A DNA stretch of 64,000 bases, from the NCBI RefSeq assembly GCF_900176165.1, contig NZ_FWWU01000009.1, positions 1,242,501-1,306,500 of the forward strand. Direction: 5' to 3'. This DNA is from Deinococcus hopiensis KR-140 (GTDB lineage Bacteria; Deinococcota; Deinococci; Deinococcales; Deinococcaceae). Shown here piece after piece: positions 31,306 to 45,245 of the stretch. The translations under genes and the position numbers were made by a program. Under the pieces are notes generated by a model. It saw only the letters and a program-made list of their open reading frames with translations, was not told where the DNA came from and did no database searches. Within the stretch, counting starts at the first letter, position 1. Each line of letters begins with the position of its first letter.

Positions 31306-32150
<845 letters not shown>

Positions 32151-32151
<1 letters not shown>

Positions 32152-32266
32152 TGCGGCGGACGTTCCAGCCGTTTCCAGACCGGTCTGGACCTGAACGGGA
32201 GGGCGCGCGCGCCGTCACGCCGCAGGGCGGGCTGAACCGTCCATTCCACGTTCGCCCGGATCCCGT

Positions 32267-32270
<4 letters not shown>
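32151..32270 (+). CDS. small ORF (39 codons) coupling rapZ and yvcK
   Basis: The ATG at 32151 overlaps the rapZ stop (TGATG) and the TGA at 32268-32270 overlaps the yvcK start (ATGA), so this frame fills the whole gap. The peptide begins MRRTFQPFPDRSGPEREGAR and ends FHVRPDPV. It is basic, with seven Arg, and has no hydrophobic segment. Exact stop/start overlaps at both ends suggest that it is translated, either as a small protein or simply to carry ribosomes from rapZ into yvcK. No homology can be claimed from sequence inspection. Confidence 0.5.
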
Positions 32271-33577
<1,307 letters not shown>

Positions 33578-33644
33578 AGGTGAAGGGGGTCGTGACCTGC
33601 GGCGCGGCTTTTCCCCCCGCAGGTCACCCCGTATACTTGCGCGC

Positions 33645-34376
33645 GTGCTCACCCTGCTGACCGCCGCCCTCCTGACGTTCGCCGATCCTGCCGGCGACGC
33701 GCGGGGCGACGGCGGCTACCTCCTGCCCACCCGGCCCGCCGTGAGCGCGGAGGCCCTGGACCTGCGGGCCTTTCGCGCCGAGGGGCAGGGTGCGGGCAGC
33801 CGCTTCACGGTGGAGCTCGGCCGCGTCGAGAATCCCTGGGGACTGCCGGACGGCTTCTCGGCGAACGTCACCGATATTTTTGTGGGCAGCGCCCTCGGTG
33901 GGCAACGTGAGCTGGACGCCCTGAACCTGCAAGCCACGACGGGCGGATGGACCTATCACCTGCGCGTAACAGGTGGCGGCAGCACCCTGACGTACGCGCC
34001 TGAGGGAAACGGCCCGGAAGAAACGCTCACGACGCCCGTGGTGCGGGTGCAGGGCAACGCCCTGGTGATCGACGCGGCTGTTCCACCGCGGCGCTGGGCC
34101 TACTGGGTGACGAGCAGCGTCTACTCGCCCCTCACGCCTGATGGCCTGCTGCGGCCCGTGGCGGCCCCCGGAGACACCCACCTCCAGGCCGCGCGTGACG
34201 ATGCTCCCGTCCCGGTGGACGTGCTGGGCGCCGCCAGCGACACCTCTCCCTTCACCCGTGGAATTCTCGCACCCGTCGGGCAGACGAGGGACGACCGCCT
34301 GCTGATTCTCGCCGCGCTGGGTGGGCTAGGCCTGCTGCTCGTCGTGTTGGCGACGCTGCGGGTCTGGCGGCGCTGA
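33645..34376 (+). CDS. exported DOMON-like (glucodextranase C-terminal-like) protein with C-terminal membrane helix
   Basis: 243 residues. A signal peptide (MLTLLTAALLTFA) is followed by DPAGDARGDGGYLLPTRP, the typical opening of the DOMON-like domain found at the C-terminus of glucodextranases (DPxGDdxGxGxYxxPT). The beta-sandwich continues through FTVELGRVENPWGLPDGFSA, YHLRVTGGG and ILAPVGQTRD. A C-terminal hydrophobic helix (LLILAALGGLGLLLVVLATL) with RVWRR anchors it to the membrane. Such domains bind sugars or haem; which applies here is unknown. The GTG start is leaderless: TATACT (33632-33637), 7 nt. It follows yvcK after 67 bp. Confidence 0.83.
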   Translation: MLTLLTAALLTFADPAGDARGDGGYLLPTRPAVSAEALDLRAFRAEGQGAGSRFTVELGRVENPWGLPDGFSANVTDIFVGSALGGQRELDALNLQATTGGWTYHLRVTGGGSTLTYAPEGNGPEETLTTPVVRVQGNALVIDAAVPPRRWAYWVTSSVYSPLTPDGLLRPVAAPGDTHLQAARDDAPVPVDVLGAASDTSPFTRGILAPVGQTRDDRLLILAALGGLGLLLVVLATLRVWRR

Positions 34377-34386
34377 GCTACCCACC

Positions 34387-35256
<870 letters not shown>

Positions 35257-35402
35257 CCGGGGGGAAAATGAGGACCAGCGGCCAGAGGGCCGGCAGGACC
35301 GCGGCGGTGCCCCAGCGCGAAGGGCAGCAGGCTGAGGGCGTCCACGCCTCAACTTGAGGAACCCGCGGCGGCGAGCACCTCGCGCTTCCCTCGCCGCCCA
35401 AC

Positions 35403-35449
35403 CGTGCAGGGAGTGGGAGAGCCCCGCCGCTTCCCCCACTCCCTGCACG
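35403..35449. terminator. 15-bp perfect hairpin downstream of the EamA gene
   Basis: CGTGCAGGGAGTGGG (35403-35417) pairs perfectly with 35435-35449; loop 17 nt. It lies 147 bp after the EamA stop and just before repeat copy 3. No T-run follows, so a terminator role is tentative; it may be part of the repeat insertion. Confidence 0.5.
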
Positions 35450-35461
35450 TCGCCCTGTTCA

Positions 35462-35545
35462 GTTTCCGGACAATCCTTTACAGCTCCGGCGCCTCTACTC
35501 CTTTCCGTCACCATTTTTCCTGTTCGCTCCGCTCGGGTAAACCAG
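35462..35545 (-). repeat. dispersed noncoding repeat, copy 3 (divergent)
   Basis: On the minus strand it reads GAGCGGAGCGAACAGG, then AAAAATGGTGACGGAAAGG, and ends GATTGTCCGGAAACT. This matches the core of copies 1, 2 and 4 with scattered changes. The terminal hairpin is degenerate: the CCGGACAA arm has lost its partner. It lies in a stretch with no intact genes. Confidence 0.65.
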
Positions 35546-35892
35546 CCGTTGCCCCACTGGTCAACCGGAAACCTCATGACAGCGGCGAGGGCGAGCAGTG
35601 ACAGTTTCCTCCGTGGGGGCAGAGGCGTCTCTGCCCCTTCTGCCCGTTCGGTACAGGCAGGAAAGAGGGCGGGTGACCGGCCTGCGCCTCTGGGGGTGTG
35701 GCGGGGGTCATTTTCGTGCAGGGCCACTTGCAAAGGAAGGCTCCCGCCTAAGCTGGCCGGGGAGCAGGCCGCCGTCTTCAGGAGCGTGAGCGGGTTCCGA
35801 CTGCTCCTGCACTGCATGGCTCCGGAGGATTCCACCGCCTCGGCGCTGGCAGGGATACACGGGCTCACCGTGAACGCCGCCGGCTGCAGGTT
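35546..35892. other. noncoding stretch, no supported gene
   Basis: No frame here has a believable start, composition or motif. Open frames on both strands are short and arginine/serine-rich, as expected from shadows in GC-rich DNA. Confidence 0.5.
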
Positions 35893-35929
35893 CGCGACTT
35901 TCAGCAGGCCCGGCCCGCTGAAAGTCGCG
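35893..35929. repeat. perfect 13-bp inverted repeat
   Basis: CGCGACTTTCAGC (35893-35905) pairs with GCTGAAAGTCGCG (35917-35929) around an 11-nt GC-rich loop. It precedes the decayed coding remnant and has no T-run on either side. Its role is unknown. Confidence 0.5.
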
Positions 35930-36371
35930 CGCCAGGAGCGTCGGGCGGGCCGTCAAGGTCTACCGCTGCCCGCACACCTCCTTTTTCACGCCGCGCGGGC
36001 TGATTCCGCTCGAAGAGCAGGTGGGTGAACTCTTCGGGCCCTACGCTGATGCGCGCCAAAGTCGTGGAGGCGGCGGGCCACCCGGTCAACCCCGTGGGCG
36101 GCCTGAACTTTACCGTGCGCCCCGATGGCCTGCGGCTTCTTCCCGCCACGCCCGAGGGCGAGCGCTGGCGGCCTGGGGTGCCCGGCACCCCAGGCCACGT
36201 TCACACCAGCGCTCTGCTGTTCCTCGATTGCCCCGAGGCCCGCGAACTGGAGCGCGGGCGGTACGCGCCCTTTGACCACGACCGGGACCGCCGGCGAGCC
36301 ACATGTGGTGCGCGCCCATTGCCGGAGCGCGCAGGGTCGCCCTGCCGCACTCGGGCTATGCCAAATTCGTG
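35930..36371 (+). pseudogene. decayed gene of unknown family
   Basis: Plus-strand fragments in sequence: VKVYRCPHTSFFTPRGLIPL and EEQVGELFGPYADA; then, in another frame, MRAKVVEAAGHPVNPVGGLN, FTVRPDGLRLLPATPEGERW, HVHTSALLFLDCPEARELER and GRYAPFDHDRD; then, in a third frame, an ending SGYAKFV with a TAG at 36369-36371. The composition is clearly protein-like across frame changes near 36050 and 36290. The family is not recognised. From here to 36696 I see no further coding sequence. Confidence 0.45.
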
Positions 36372-36696
36372 TAGAGCAGCGGTCCGGTCTGTCTGAGGGA
36401 CTTGAAGTGAGGGGCGAAGAAAAGGTGCCGCCAGGGAAGCCCGGCCCGTTTCCCCCCTCTGCGCCCCCAACTGTTAACGTCGAGGGAGAGGAGCCAAGAA
36501 CACGGTCCTCGCCGTGTTTCTTTGGGGTTGGACAAGAACCGACCAGCCCGCTGGTAGGGGCTGCAATATCCCGGAAGGGGGAGGGGTATGGAGGAACCGG
36601 ACGTGCCCGCCGCGTGTCCGTGCCCAGCGCCCGGCCTGCCCTTATGCTGGGCCCATCCACACGTGCCGGGCGCGCAATCCTTCAGGGCTGTCCGGC

Positions 36697-36716
36697 TATA
36701 CTTTGACTGAGTACAA
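36697..36716 (+). promoter_or_regulatory. promoter with TetR-like half-sites ahead of the FadF-like gene
   Basis: TATACT (36697-36702) is a good -10 box. It is followed directly by TTGACTGAGTACAA (36703-36716), close to the palindrome TTGACT-G-AGTCAA with one extra base. Its position over the transcription start suits a repressor site. The leader is about 45 nt, with GAGGAG 6 nt before the TTG start. Confidence 0.45.
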
Positions 36717-36751
36717 ATTTTCATCCCCCATCCCCACCTGAGGAGACTGCC

Positions 36752-39805
<3,054 letters not shown>

Positions 39806-39827
39806 ACCCACTCAATCCGAACGTCTG

Positions 39828-39854
39828 CGCTGCCTCCCCGGGGGCAGCGTTTTT
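39828..39854 (+). terminator. rho-independent terminator of the FadF-like gene
   Basis: CGCTGCC (39828-39834) pairs with GGCAGCG (39843-39849), loop 8 nt, followed by TTTTT (39850-39854). It is 23 nt after the stop. Confidence 0.88.
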
Positions 39855-39941
39855 CATCCCACCAACCGGCGGGCCGCTGAACGCTGACGGACGGCAGCGA
39901 AGGGCCAAAGGCCGCCCCCTCCCCGCGCTAAACTGCCCTTC

Positions 39942-40793
39942 ATGACCATCGCCATCGTCACCGACTCCACGAGCGACCTCTCGCCCGAGTTGCGTGCCCA
40001 ACACGAAATCCGCAGCGTGCCGCTGTACGTGCTGTTCGACGGCAAGATGCACAAAGACGGCATCGACATCACGCCTGCGGACCTCTTTCGGGGCCTGAAG
40101 GAAGGCAAGAAGACGCCCTCGACGAGCCAGCCCAGCCCCGCCGAGTTCGCAGCGGTGTATCAGGAAGCGCTCGCTGACGCCGATGAGGTCTTCAGCGTTC
40201 ATATCAGCGGTCAGCTGTCGGGCACGGTGGGGAGCGCCCGGCTGGCCGCGCAGGACTTCGGTGGGCGAGTCACAGTGTTTGATAGCCGCTCGGCCACCAT
40301 GGGCCTGGGGATGCAGGCCTTGCGGGCGACGCAGCGTGCGCGGGAAGGCCGCTCCATGGCCGAGATCGTCTCCGAACTGGAGCGCGTGGCGACGAAGGCC
40401 GACATCCGCTTCACGGTGGACACGCTCGAATTTCTGCGCATTAACGGGCGCATCGGCGGCGCTCAGGCCTTGCTGGGCAGCCTGCTGAACATCAAGCCCA
40501 TCCTGACGGTGAAGGCGGGCCGGGTGGAGTCGGCGGGGCGGGTGCGCGGGCACAAGAAGGCAATGGCCGACATCGTGGAGCATGTGCGGCGGTATGTGGA
40601 GGCGAACGGGGGGGCGCGCGTGGCCATGATGTCTACCCCCGGCGGCGAGGGGTACGTGCAGGAGGTCCGCAACACCCTGGGCGGCCTGAACGTGAAGTTC
40701 GAGGACATGGGGGACCACCGCATCGGGGCCGTCATCGCCACGCATACCGGTCCCGGCACCATCGGCGCCATTCTGGAACCGCTGACCGCCTGA
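39942..40793 (+). CDS. DegV family fatty-acid-binding protein
   Basis: 283 residues of the DegV/FakB fold: AIVTDSTSDLSPELRAQHEI at the N-terminus (the TDS-x-D motif), then YKDG-like HKDGIDITPADLFRGL, the TSQPSPAEF block, HISGQLSGTVGSARLAA, VFDSRSATMGLGMQALRA and a C-terminal AVIATHTGPGTIG. DegV proteins bind a fatty acid in a central cavity; FakB members present it to the kinase FakA. No fakA-like gene is in this window, so kinase coupling is unproven. The start is leaderless: TAAACT (39929-39934), 7 nt, ATG. A lipid link would suit its neighbour, the FadF-like gene. Confidence 0.92.
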   Translation: MTIAIVTDSTSDLSPELRAQHEIRSVPLYVLFDGKMHKDGIDITPADLFRGLKEGKKTPSTSQPSPAEFAAVYQEALADADEVFSVHISGQLSGTVGSARLAAQDFGGRVTVFDSRSATMGLGMQALRATQRAREGRSMAEIVSELERVATKADIRFTVDTLEFLRINGRIGGAQALLGSLLNIKPILTVKAGRVESAGRVRGHKKAMADIVEHVRRYVEANGGARVAMMSTPGGEGYVQEVRNTLGGLNVKFEDMGDHRIGAVIATHTGPGTIGAILEPLTA

Positions 40794-40802
40794 GCCCTTC
40801 TG

Positions 40803-42035
40803 ATGGCTGTTTCTCCCCCTCCTGGCCTGCGCAACAAGGGCCGGTACGTGCTGCTGGCGCTGCTGGCTGCGGGCGTCTGGGCCTGCCGCCCCACCTCTCC
40901 GGCTCCCCAGTCCACCGCTCGGGGAGCACCTGCAGCTCTGGTGGCTTCTGCCGGGCCGTCGGCCCCACCTCCCGCACCCGATCCCAACCGCCAGGGCTGT
41001 CTGGGCGACGCGCCCACCGTGACGGCGGCACCTCCGCCCCCCCAGCCCCTCAGCGGTGAGCTCGGGCTGTGGGTGGCGGAGGTGGACCCGGCCACCTTAA
41101 GGCCCCTCCGCGCCGTCGCCCAGAACCCGGACCGGGTCTTTCCCCTCGCCAGCACCTACAAGCAGGCCGTGCTGTGGGCGGTGCTGCGGCAGTTCGACGC
41201 CGGAACGTTGTCGCCGAACGAGCGCTTCAAGATTACGCGGGAAAACCAGAGTCTCGGCGCGTATCCCTTCGACAACACTTCTCTTAAGGACCTGTCGGTC
41301 CGCATGATCCGCAACAGCGACAACACGGCCACCGATATCCTCCACCGCCGGGTGGGCCTGAAGGCCGTGCAGAACGTGGCGGACGAACTGGGACTGTGCC
41401 GCACCCGACTGATTCTGCCCACAAAAGACTGGTGGGCGGCGCAGGCGGGGCTGTCGGACACCCTCAAGGGCACCCACCGCTGGGACACGGCCACCGGGGA
41501 GGAGCGGGTCAAGCTGGCCGAAGCCATCGACGCTGACGCGCAGCGCTACCGTCCAGACTACGTGCAGCGCAGACTCGATGCCTATTTCGATGCGGACGCG
41601 AAGCCCGAAGACGATCTGCACGTCCACAACCTCAGCACGCCGTACGAGTTCGCTGCCCTGCTCGCGCACGAGTACCTGCGCCCCCGGCTCAGTCCGCAGG
41701 CATTGCGCTGGCAGCGCGAGGTGGCCGCGATGGGCTTCGGGCGCTCTGCACTGCGGGCGACAGCGGCGGACAACGTGACGCTGTTTGGAGGCAAAGGCGG
41801 CAACGGCTGGCGCATCCTGACGTACACGGGCTATTTCAAGACGAAAGATGGGCGGAACGTCGTCTACGCCTTTATGCAGCACGGCGCGGACCAGACCTAC
41901 ACCATGCCCAACACCCGCCGGGCTTTTGCCTGGATCAACGCCGCCGTAGACGAAGTGCTGGGCCAGCAGGTGCCCAAGCCGCATCCCCTGGAGGAGAAAG
42001 ACGAGAAAGCGGCAGCTGGAAAGGCCAGGCCGTGA
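40803..42035 (+). CDS. class A beta-lactamase-like serine hydrolase, putative lipoprotein
   Basis: 410 residues. The N-terminal signal ends in a lipobox (LLAAGVWAC), followed by a Pro/Ala-rich linker. The catalytic domain has LASTYKQAVLW (SxxK with nucleophile Ser), MIRNSDNTATD (SDN loop) and LFGGKGGNGWRI (KxG), the three signatures of class A beta-lactamases and related D-Ala-D-Ala-type hydrolases. The family member could be a beta-lactamase or a peptidoglycan-processing enzyme; the clear Glu166-type omega loop cannot be placed, so beta-lactamase activity is not assured. The ATG is 10 nt after the degV stop. A large palindromic terminator follows. Confidence 0.85.
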   Translation: MAVSPPPGLRNKGRYVLLALLAAGVWACRPTSPAPQSTARGAPAALVASAGPSAPPPAPDPNRQGCLGDAPTVTAAPPPPQPLSGELGLWVAEVDPATLRPLRAVAQNPDRVFPLASTYKQAVLWAVLRQFDAGTLSPNERFKITRENQSLGAYPFDNTSLKDLSVRMIRNSDNTATDILHRRVGLKAVQNVADELGLCRTRLILPTKDWWAAQAGLSDTLKGTHRWDTATGEERVKLAEAIDADAQRYRPDYVQRRLDAYFDADAKPEDDLHVHNLSTPYEFAALLAHEYLRPRLSPQALRWQREVAAMGFGRSALRATAADNVTLFGGKGGNGWRILTYTGYFKTKDGRNVVYAFMQHGADQTYTMPNTRRAFAWINAAVDEVLGQQVPKPHPLEEKDEKAAAGKARP

Positions 42036-42135
42036 ACTCCCTAGCGCCTGGGCTGTTCCTCAACGCCGGGGTGGGCGTTTCCCTGCGGCGCAAAGCGGTG
42101 TGACGTACGGGACGGTCCCCTCTCCTTTCCCCAAT

Positions 42136-42182
42136 GGCAAGCGCCAACAGGTCAGCGCTGACCTGTTGGCGCTTGCCGTTTT
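42136..42182. terminator. 42-bp perfect palindromic terminator between convergent genes
   Basis: GGCAAGCGCCAACAGGTCAGC (42136-42156 without a loop base) is followed directly by its exact complement (42157-42177), a 21-bp arm on each side, then GTTTT. It lies between the convergent serine hydrolase and nrnA genes, 19 bp from the nrnA stop. It could act in both directions. Confidence 0.85.
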
Positions 42183-42200
42183 CTGGCCGTTGCGTTGTCC

Positions 42201-43217
42201 CTACACCTCCACCAGTTCTGCGTCTGCCCGGGCCAGTTCGGCGTTGACGGCGTCTTCCAGCAGCAGGCGCACCTGCGGATAGGGGAGGGCCAGGGACGCG
42301 CCCGCCGCGGGTACGTGGCCACCACCACCCAGGGTCACGGCCACGTTCTGGGCGCTGACGTTGCCGCGCGACCTGAGCGACAGCTTGACCCGTTCCCCGA
42401 AATCCTTGATCATCACGGCGAGTTCCGCGCCTTCCGCGCCGCGCAGCAGGCTGACGTAGGATTCCACGTCTTCCCAGGTGGACCCAGCCCGCGCCAGCAT
42501 GGCGTCGTCCACGTGAGCGAAGACCACCCGGCCGCCGTGCAGGAATTCCATCGTGCTCAGCACCTCGCGCAGCAGGATGTAGTAGCTGCGCGGATGCTGC
42601 CCGAGTTGATCACTGATCCAGCCCAGGCGTGCTCCGTGGGCGCGCAGCCGTGCGGCAGCCTCAAACGCCTCGGGCGTCACGCTCTCGAACTTGAACGAAC
42701 CCGTGTCGGTGATCAACCCCAGCATCAGCGGCGTGGCGACGGGCTCGGACCAGGGCGCGCCCAGCGCGTCGACCACGTCGGCAATCATCATGGTGGTGGC
42801 GGGGCGGCCTGGGTCCACCACCATGGCGGCGGCGTGCCTGGCGTTCGTGCCGTGGTGGTCCACGTTGACCACCTCACCTGTAAAGGTGGTCAAATCCGCC
42901 CCCGCCACGCGCTCAGGATCGTTGTTGTCCACGTCCAGCACGGCAGCCAGGGCGTTCTCGGGCCACTCGCTCAGTGGGGGGTTGATTTCTCCGGGGCTGG
43001 CCAGAAACCGCAGGTAGCGCGGCACGTCCATAGGCGTGATCACCGTCTTGCCCAGGGCCCGCAGCGCGCGGGTCAGGCCCAGCACGCTGCCCAGCGCGTC
43101 ACCGTCCGGATTCTCGTGCGAGAGCACCACGATGGGGCCGCGGTGCTCGGCCAGTTTCGCCGCGACTGCCGCGACATCACGGGCATAGGTCGCGGCAGCC
43201 TCATTCATGCCGGTCAT
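42201..43217 (-). CDS. nrnA: DHH-family oligoribonuclease / pAp phosphatase (NrnA type)
   Basis: 338 residues. The DHH domain has VLSHENPDGDALGSVLGLTR (metal-binding HxNPDGDA), VLDVDNNDPERV and VNVDHHGTNARHA (the DHH motif). The DHHA1 domain has VKLSLRSRGNVSAQNVA and GGGGHVPAAGASL. NrnA degrades short RNA oligonucleotides and dephosphorylates 3'-phosphoadenosine 5'-phosphate. The start ATG 43217 is leaderless: TATACT on the minus strand (43230-43225), then 7 nt. The open frame extends far upstream on paper, but that part lies antisense to two well-supported genes and is not coding. Confidence 0.93.
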   Translation of the reverse strand: MTGMNEAAATYARDVAAVAAKLAEHRGPIVVLSHENPDGDALGSVLGLTRALRALGKTVITPMDVPRYLRFLASPGEINPPLSEWPENALAAVLDVDNNDPERVAGADLTTFTGEVVNVDHHGTNARHAAAMVVDPGRPATTMMIADVVDALGAPWSEPVATPLMLGLITDTGSFKFESVTPEAFEAAARLRAHGARLGWISDQLGQHPRSYYILLREVLSTMEFLHGGRVVFAHVDDAMLARAGSTWEDVESYVSLLRGAEGAELAVMIKDFGERVKLSLRSRGNVSAQNVAVTLGGGGHVPAAGASLALPYPQVRLLLEDAVNAELARADAELVEV

Positions 43218-43340
43218 GGGGCCGAGTATAGCCGTGCTGGGCGCGCCCCACCTTCCCGCAGGTGTACACCCAGGCTTTCGGTTCTTCTTTCCGTGAAAGT
43301 TCTCAAAGTCTCCCCGCCTCCATGCCCTATCCTGGCCCCC

Positions 43341-44018
43341 GTGCCCGCCCGCCTCAACCTGGCCGCCCTCACCGCCGACGAGCTGCAAACGCTTCTCGGC
43401 GCAGGCGGCGCGCAGGCCCGCTGGCCCGAGGTCAGTCAGGCCCGGCTGGAGGGCCGCGCCCTGCCGGGTCCGGCGCTGCCCACCACCCTCTCCTTCGGGC
43501 CGCTGGAGGAACGTGTCTGGGGAGCCACGCCCGAGCAGAGCCGCCTGCTCGCGGCGTTTGAGGCCCAGCTGCACGCCGCCGGGGCCGAGCCGGTAGGCGT
43601 GTTCTACAGCCCCGAGCGCCGCGTGTCGCCCCACGGGCGCGCTTTCGTGCTGGGCCCCGACGCCGCCGTCACCCTGCGCTGGAGTGAGGTGGCAGGCGCT
43701 CCCCAGCCCGTCCCCTTTGTGGAAGCCCTGACCTGGCTCCGCGACCGGGCCAGCGGCCTGGCCTGCGTGCTGAGCACCGGCGTGACGGTGGTGCCCGCCC
43801 CGGCCCTCAGCGAGGAGATCGACCTGCGCCCCCTGCCCGGGGCGTCCGCCACCGAGCTGCTTACGGCCCACCGCGCCGCCGTCTTGCGGCATGGGCGGGG
43901 CAACCGCGTCGTGGGCGTGGAAGGCTGGATACGGGCGTGGCAGGAGCTGCGCTCGCTCAACGTCGCTGCCTGGACCCGGCGGGGCCTGCTGCTGCCCGGC
44001 GAGGAGGGGGAAGGCTAG
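43341..44018 (+). CDS. conserved-looking hypothetical protein
   Basis: 225 residues, no recognised family. It starts VPARLNLAALTADELQTLLG and contains LSFGPLEERVWGATPEQSRL, VGVFYSPERRVSPHGRAFVL and GNRVVGVEGWIRAWQELRSL. There are no membrane helices, signal peptide or metal-binding motif. Codon bias matches the intact neighbours, and a perfect leaderless start (TATCCT at 43328-43333, 7 nt, GTG) supports expression. It is divergent from nrnA by 123 bp. The WxR-rich C-terminal helix (GWIRAWQELRSLNVAAWTRR) could bind nucleic acid, but that is speculation. Confidence 0.75.
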   Translation: MPARLNLAALTADELQTLLGAGGAQARWPEVSQARLEGRALPGPALPTTLSFGPLEERVWGATPEQSRLLAAFEAQLHAAGAEPVGVFYSPERRVSPHGRAFVLGPDAAVTLRWSEVAGAPQPVPFVEALTWLRDRASGLACVLSTGVTVVPAPALSEEIDLRPLPGASATELLTAHRAAVLRHGRGNRVVGVEGWIRAWQELRSLNVAAWTRRGLLLPGEEGEG

Positions 44019-44063
44019 GGCAGCCCGCCAGAGGGGCCCCACCCGCGCGGCACAATGCCGGAC

Positions 44064-44705
44064 ATGACGCCCTCTTCGCCCGATGCCCGCCACGTCGCTT
44101 TCGATTGGGGCGGCGTCTTTACCGTCGGCACCTTCGATGGCCGCTCCACCCAGAACGTCGCGGACCGGGGGGGTGTGCCTGTTGAGCGGGTGCGCGAGAG
44201 CTACTTCCGGCATGTGCGGCAGCTGGAGGTGGGGGCCTGGACCCTCCCGCAGTTCTGGGCCGTGATGCAGGAGGAAACGGGCCTGACCCTGCCCTACGGG
44301 GAGTTCGAGCCGCTGTACCTCAGCAGCATCCACGACAACCTCCCCATGTACGCCACCCTGGACGCACTTCCCCGCGAGGTGCGGGTGGGGTTGCTGAGCA
44401 ACAACTACCCCGTCGTCAGCGATCACCTGCGCCGTGATCCCCGCTTCGCCCGCTTCGACGCCCTCGTGTTCAGCAACGAGATCGGGCAGAAAAAGCCTCA
44501 CGCTGACGCCTTCGCTGCGCTGGAGGACGCAATGGGGGTGCCCGCCGCGCAGGTGGCCTTTGTGGACGACGTGCAGGAGAACATCGACGCGGCGAATGCG
44601 GCGGGCTTTCACGGCCTGCTCTACCACCACGAGCGCCACGCCGAATTCGAGCGCGAGCTGGGCGTGTGGCTGGGCGTGCCGATCAGTGCCCTCACGGTGC
44701 GGTGA
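44064..44705 (+). CDS. HAD superfamily hydrolase (IA type)
   Basis: 213 residues. Motif I is AFDWGGVFTVG, with the nucleophile Asp followed by a WGGV turn instead of DxDGT, as in epoxide-hydrolase- or YihX-like HADs. Motif II is VGLLSNNYP, motif III the Lys in GQKKPHADAF, motif IV VAFVDDVQENIDAA. These enzymes act on phosphate or haloacid esters; the second acidic residue of motif I is missing here, which suggests a non-phosphatase substrate or weak phosphatase activity. ATG 44064 is 7 nt after CACAAT (44051-44056), favoured over ATG 44055. The last two bases overlap the following remnant. Confidence 0.88.
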   Translation: MTPSSPDARHVAFDWGGVFTVGTFDGRSTQNVADRGGVPVERVRESYFRHVRQLEVGAWTLPQFWAVMQEETGLTLPYGEFEPLYLSSIHDNLPMYATLDALPREVRVGLLSNNYPVVSDHLRRDPRFARFDALVFSNEIGQKKPHADAFAALEDAMGVPAAQVAFVDDVQENIDAANAAGFHGLLYHHERHAEFERELGVWLGVPISALTVR

Positions 44706-45076
44706 TGGAGGTGGCCAGCCCTGCGGAAGGTCGTGGCAAGGCTCGGCGCCTACAACGCCCGCGACATCGAAGCCTTCATGTCTGGCTGGGCCGAGGACGC
44801 CCAGTATTTCGAGCCTCCGAATGCGCTGCTGACGAGCGGCGCGGAGCAGATCCGGGCGCGGCGCATCACGCGCTTTCGGAAACCGGACCTGTACGGTCAC
44901 CTGCTCACGCGAACCGTGCTGGGCAACCGCGAGGTGGACCACGGGCAGGTCGCGCGCAACTTCCCGCGGGACGTGGGAGACCGGTGGGGGTGATCGCCAC
45001 GTACGAGGTGGCGGAGGACAACATTACGCGGGCCTGGTTTATTTTGGGACCGCCAGCATTCGCTTCGCCGAACTGA
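44704..45076 (+). pseudogene. SnoaL/NTF2-like protein, frameshifted
   Basis: Pieces are AYNARDIEAFMSGWAEDAQY, PPNALLTSGAEQIRARRITR, RKPDLYGHLLTRTVLGN, DHGQVARNFP and, in another frame, VGVIATYEVAEDNITRAWFI, ending in ASPN and TGA at 45074-45076. This is the nuclear-transport-factor-2-like family (AYNARDxEAFMxxWAEDAxxFE). A frame change near 44730 separates it from the overlapping ATG at 44704, and another lies near 44975. It is probably inactive. Confidence 0.7.
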
Positions 45077-45103
45077 GAGGCTTGGAGAGGGTGGCTTGAG
45101 CGC

Positions 45104-45123
45104 AGGTGGCGTTCAGGCCACCT
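45104..45123 (+). terminator. weak hairpin upstream of the aceB promoter
   Basis: AGGTGGC (45104-45110) pairs with GCCACCT (45117-45123) with a 6-nt loop, followed by CTTCTGTCT. It is a possible terminator of the upstream remnant; the following tract is only partly T-rich. Confidence 0.4.
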
Positions 45124-45143
45124 CTTCTGTCTATTCCGCTGGG

Positions 45144-45193
45144 GTGGTGTACCCGCCGAAGTGGTGTACTTCCGCGCGGTCCGGGTACACCAC
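45144..45193 (+). promoter_or_regulatory. triple GTGGTGTAC boxes ahead of aceB
   Basis: GTGGTGTAC occurs at 45144-45152 and 45161-45169 in direct orientation and, inverted, at 45185-45193. The outer pair forms a longer 13-bp inverted repeat (45143-45155 with 45182-45194, CGGGTACACCACC). Direct copies are 17 bp apart. The GGTGTACC core resembles the TGGTnnnACCA-type sites bound by GntR/FadR-like regulators. The boxes end 52 bp before the malate synthase start. Confidence 0.6.
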
Positions 45194-45245
45194 CTCTACG
45201 CGGCCTGCCCACACCGCACAATGCCGTCATCCAAGGAGGCCCGGT

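Noticed and set aside
43218..44942. Minus-strand extension of the nrnA frame to about 913 codons
   Set aside because: It lies antisense to two well-supported plus-strand genes, has shadow-type composition (Gln/His/Arg-rich), and nrnA has a perfect leaderless start at 43217.
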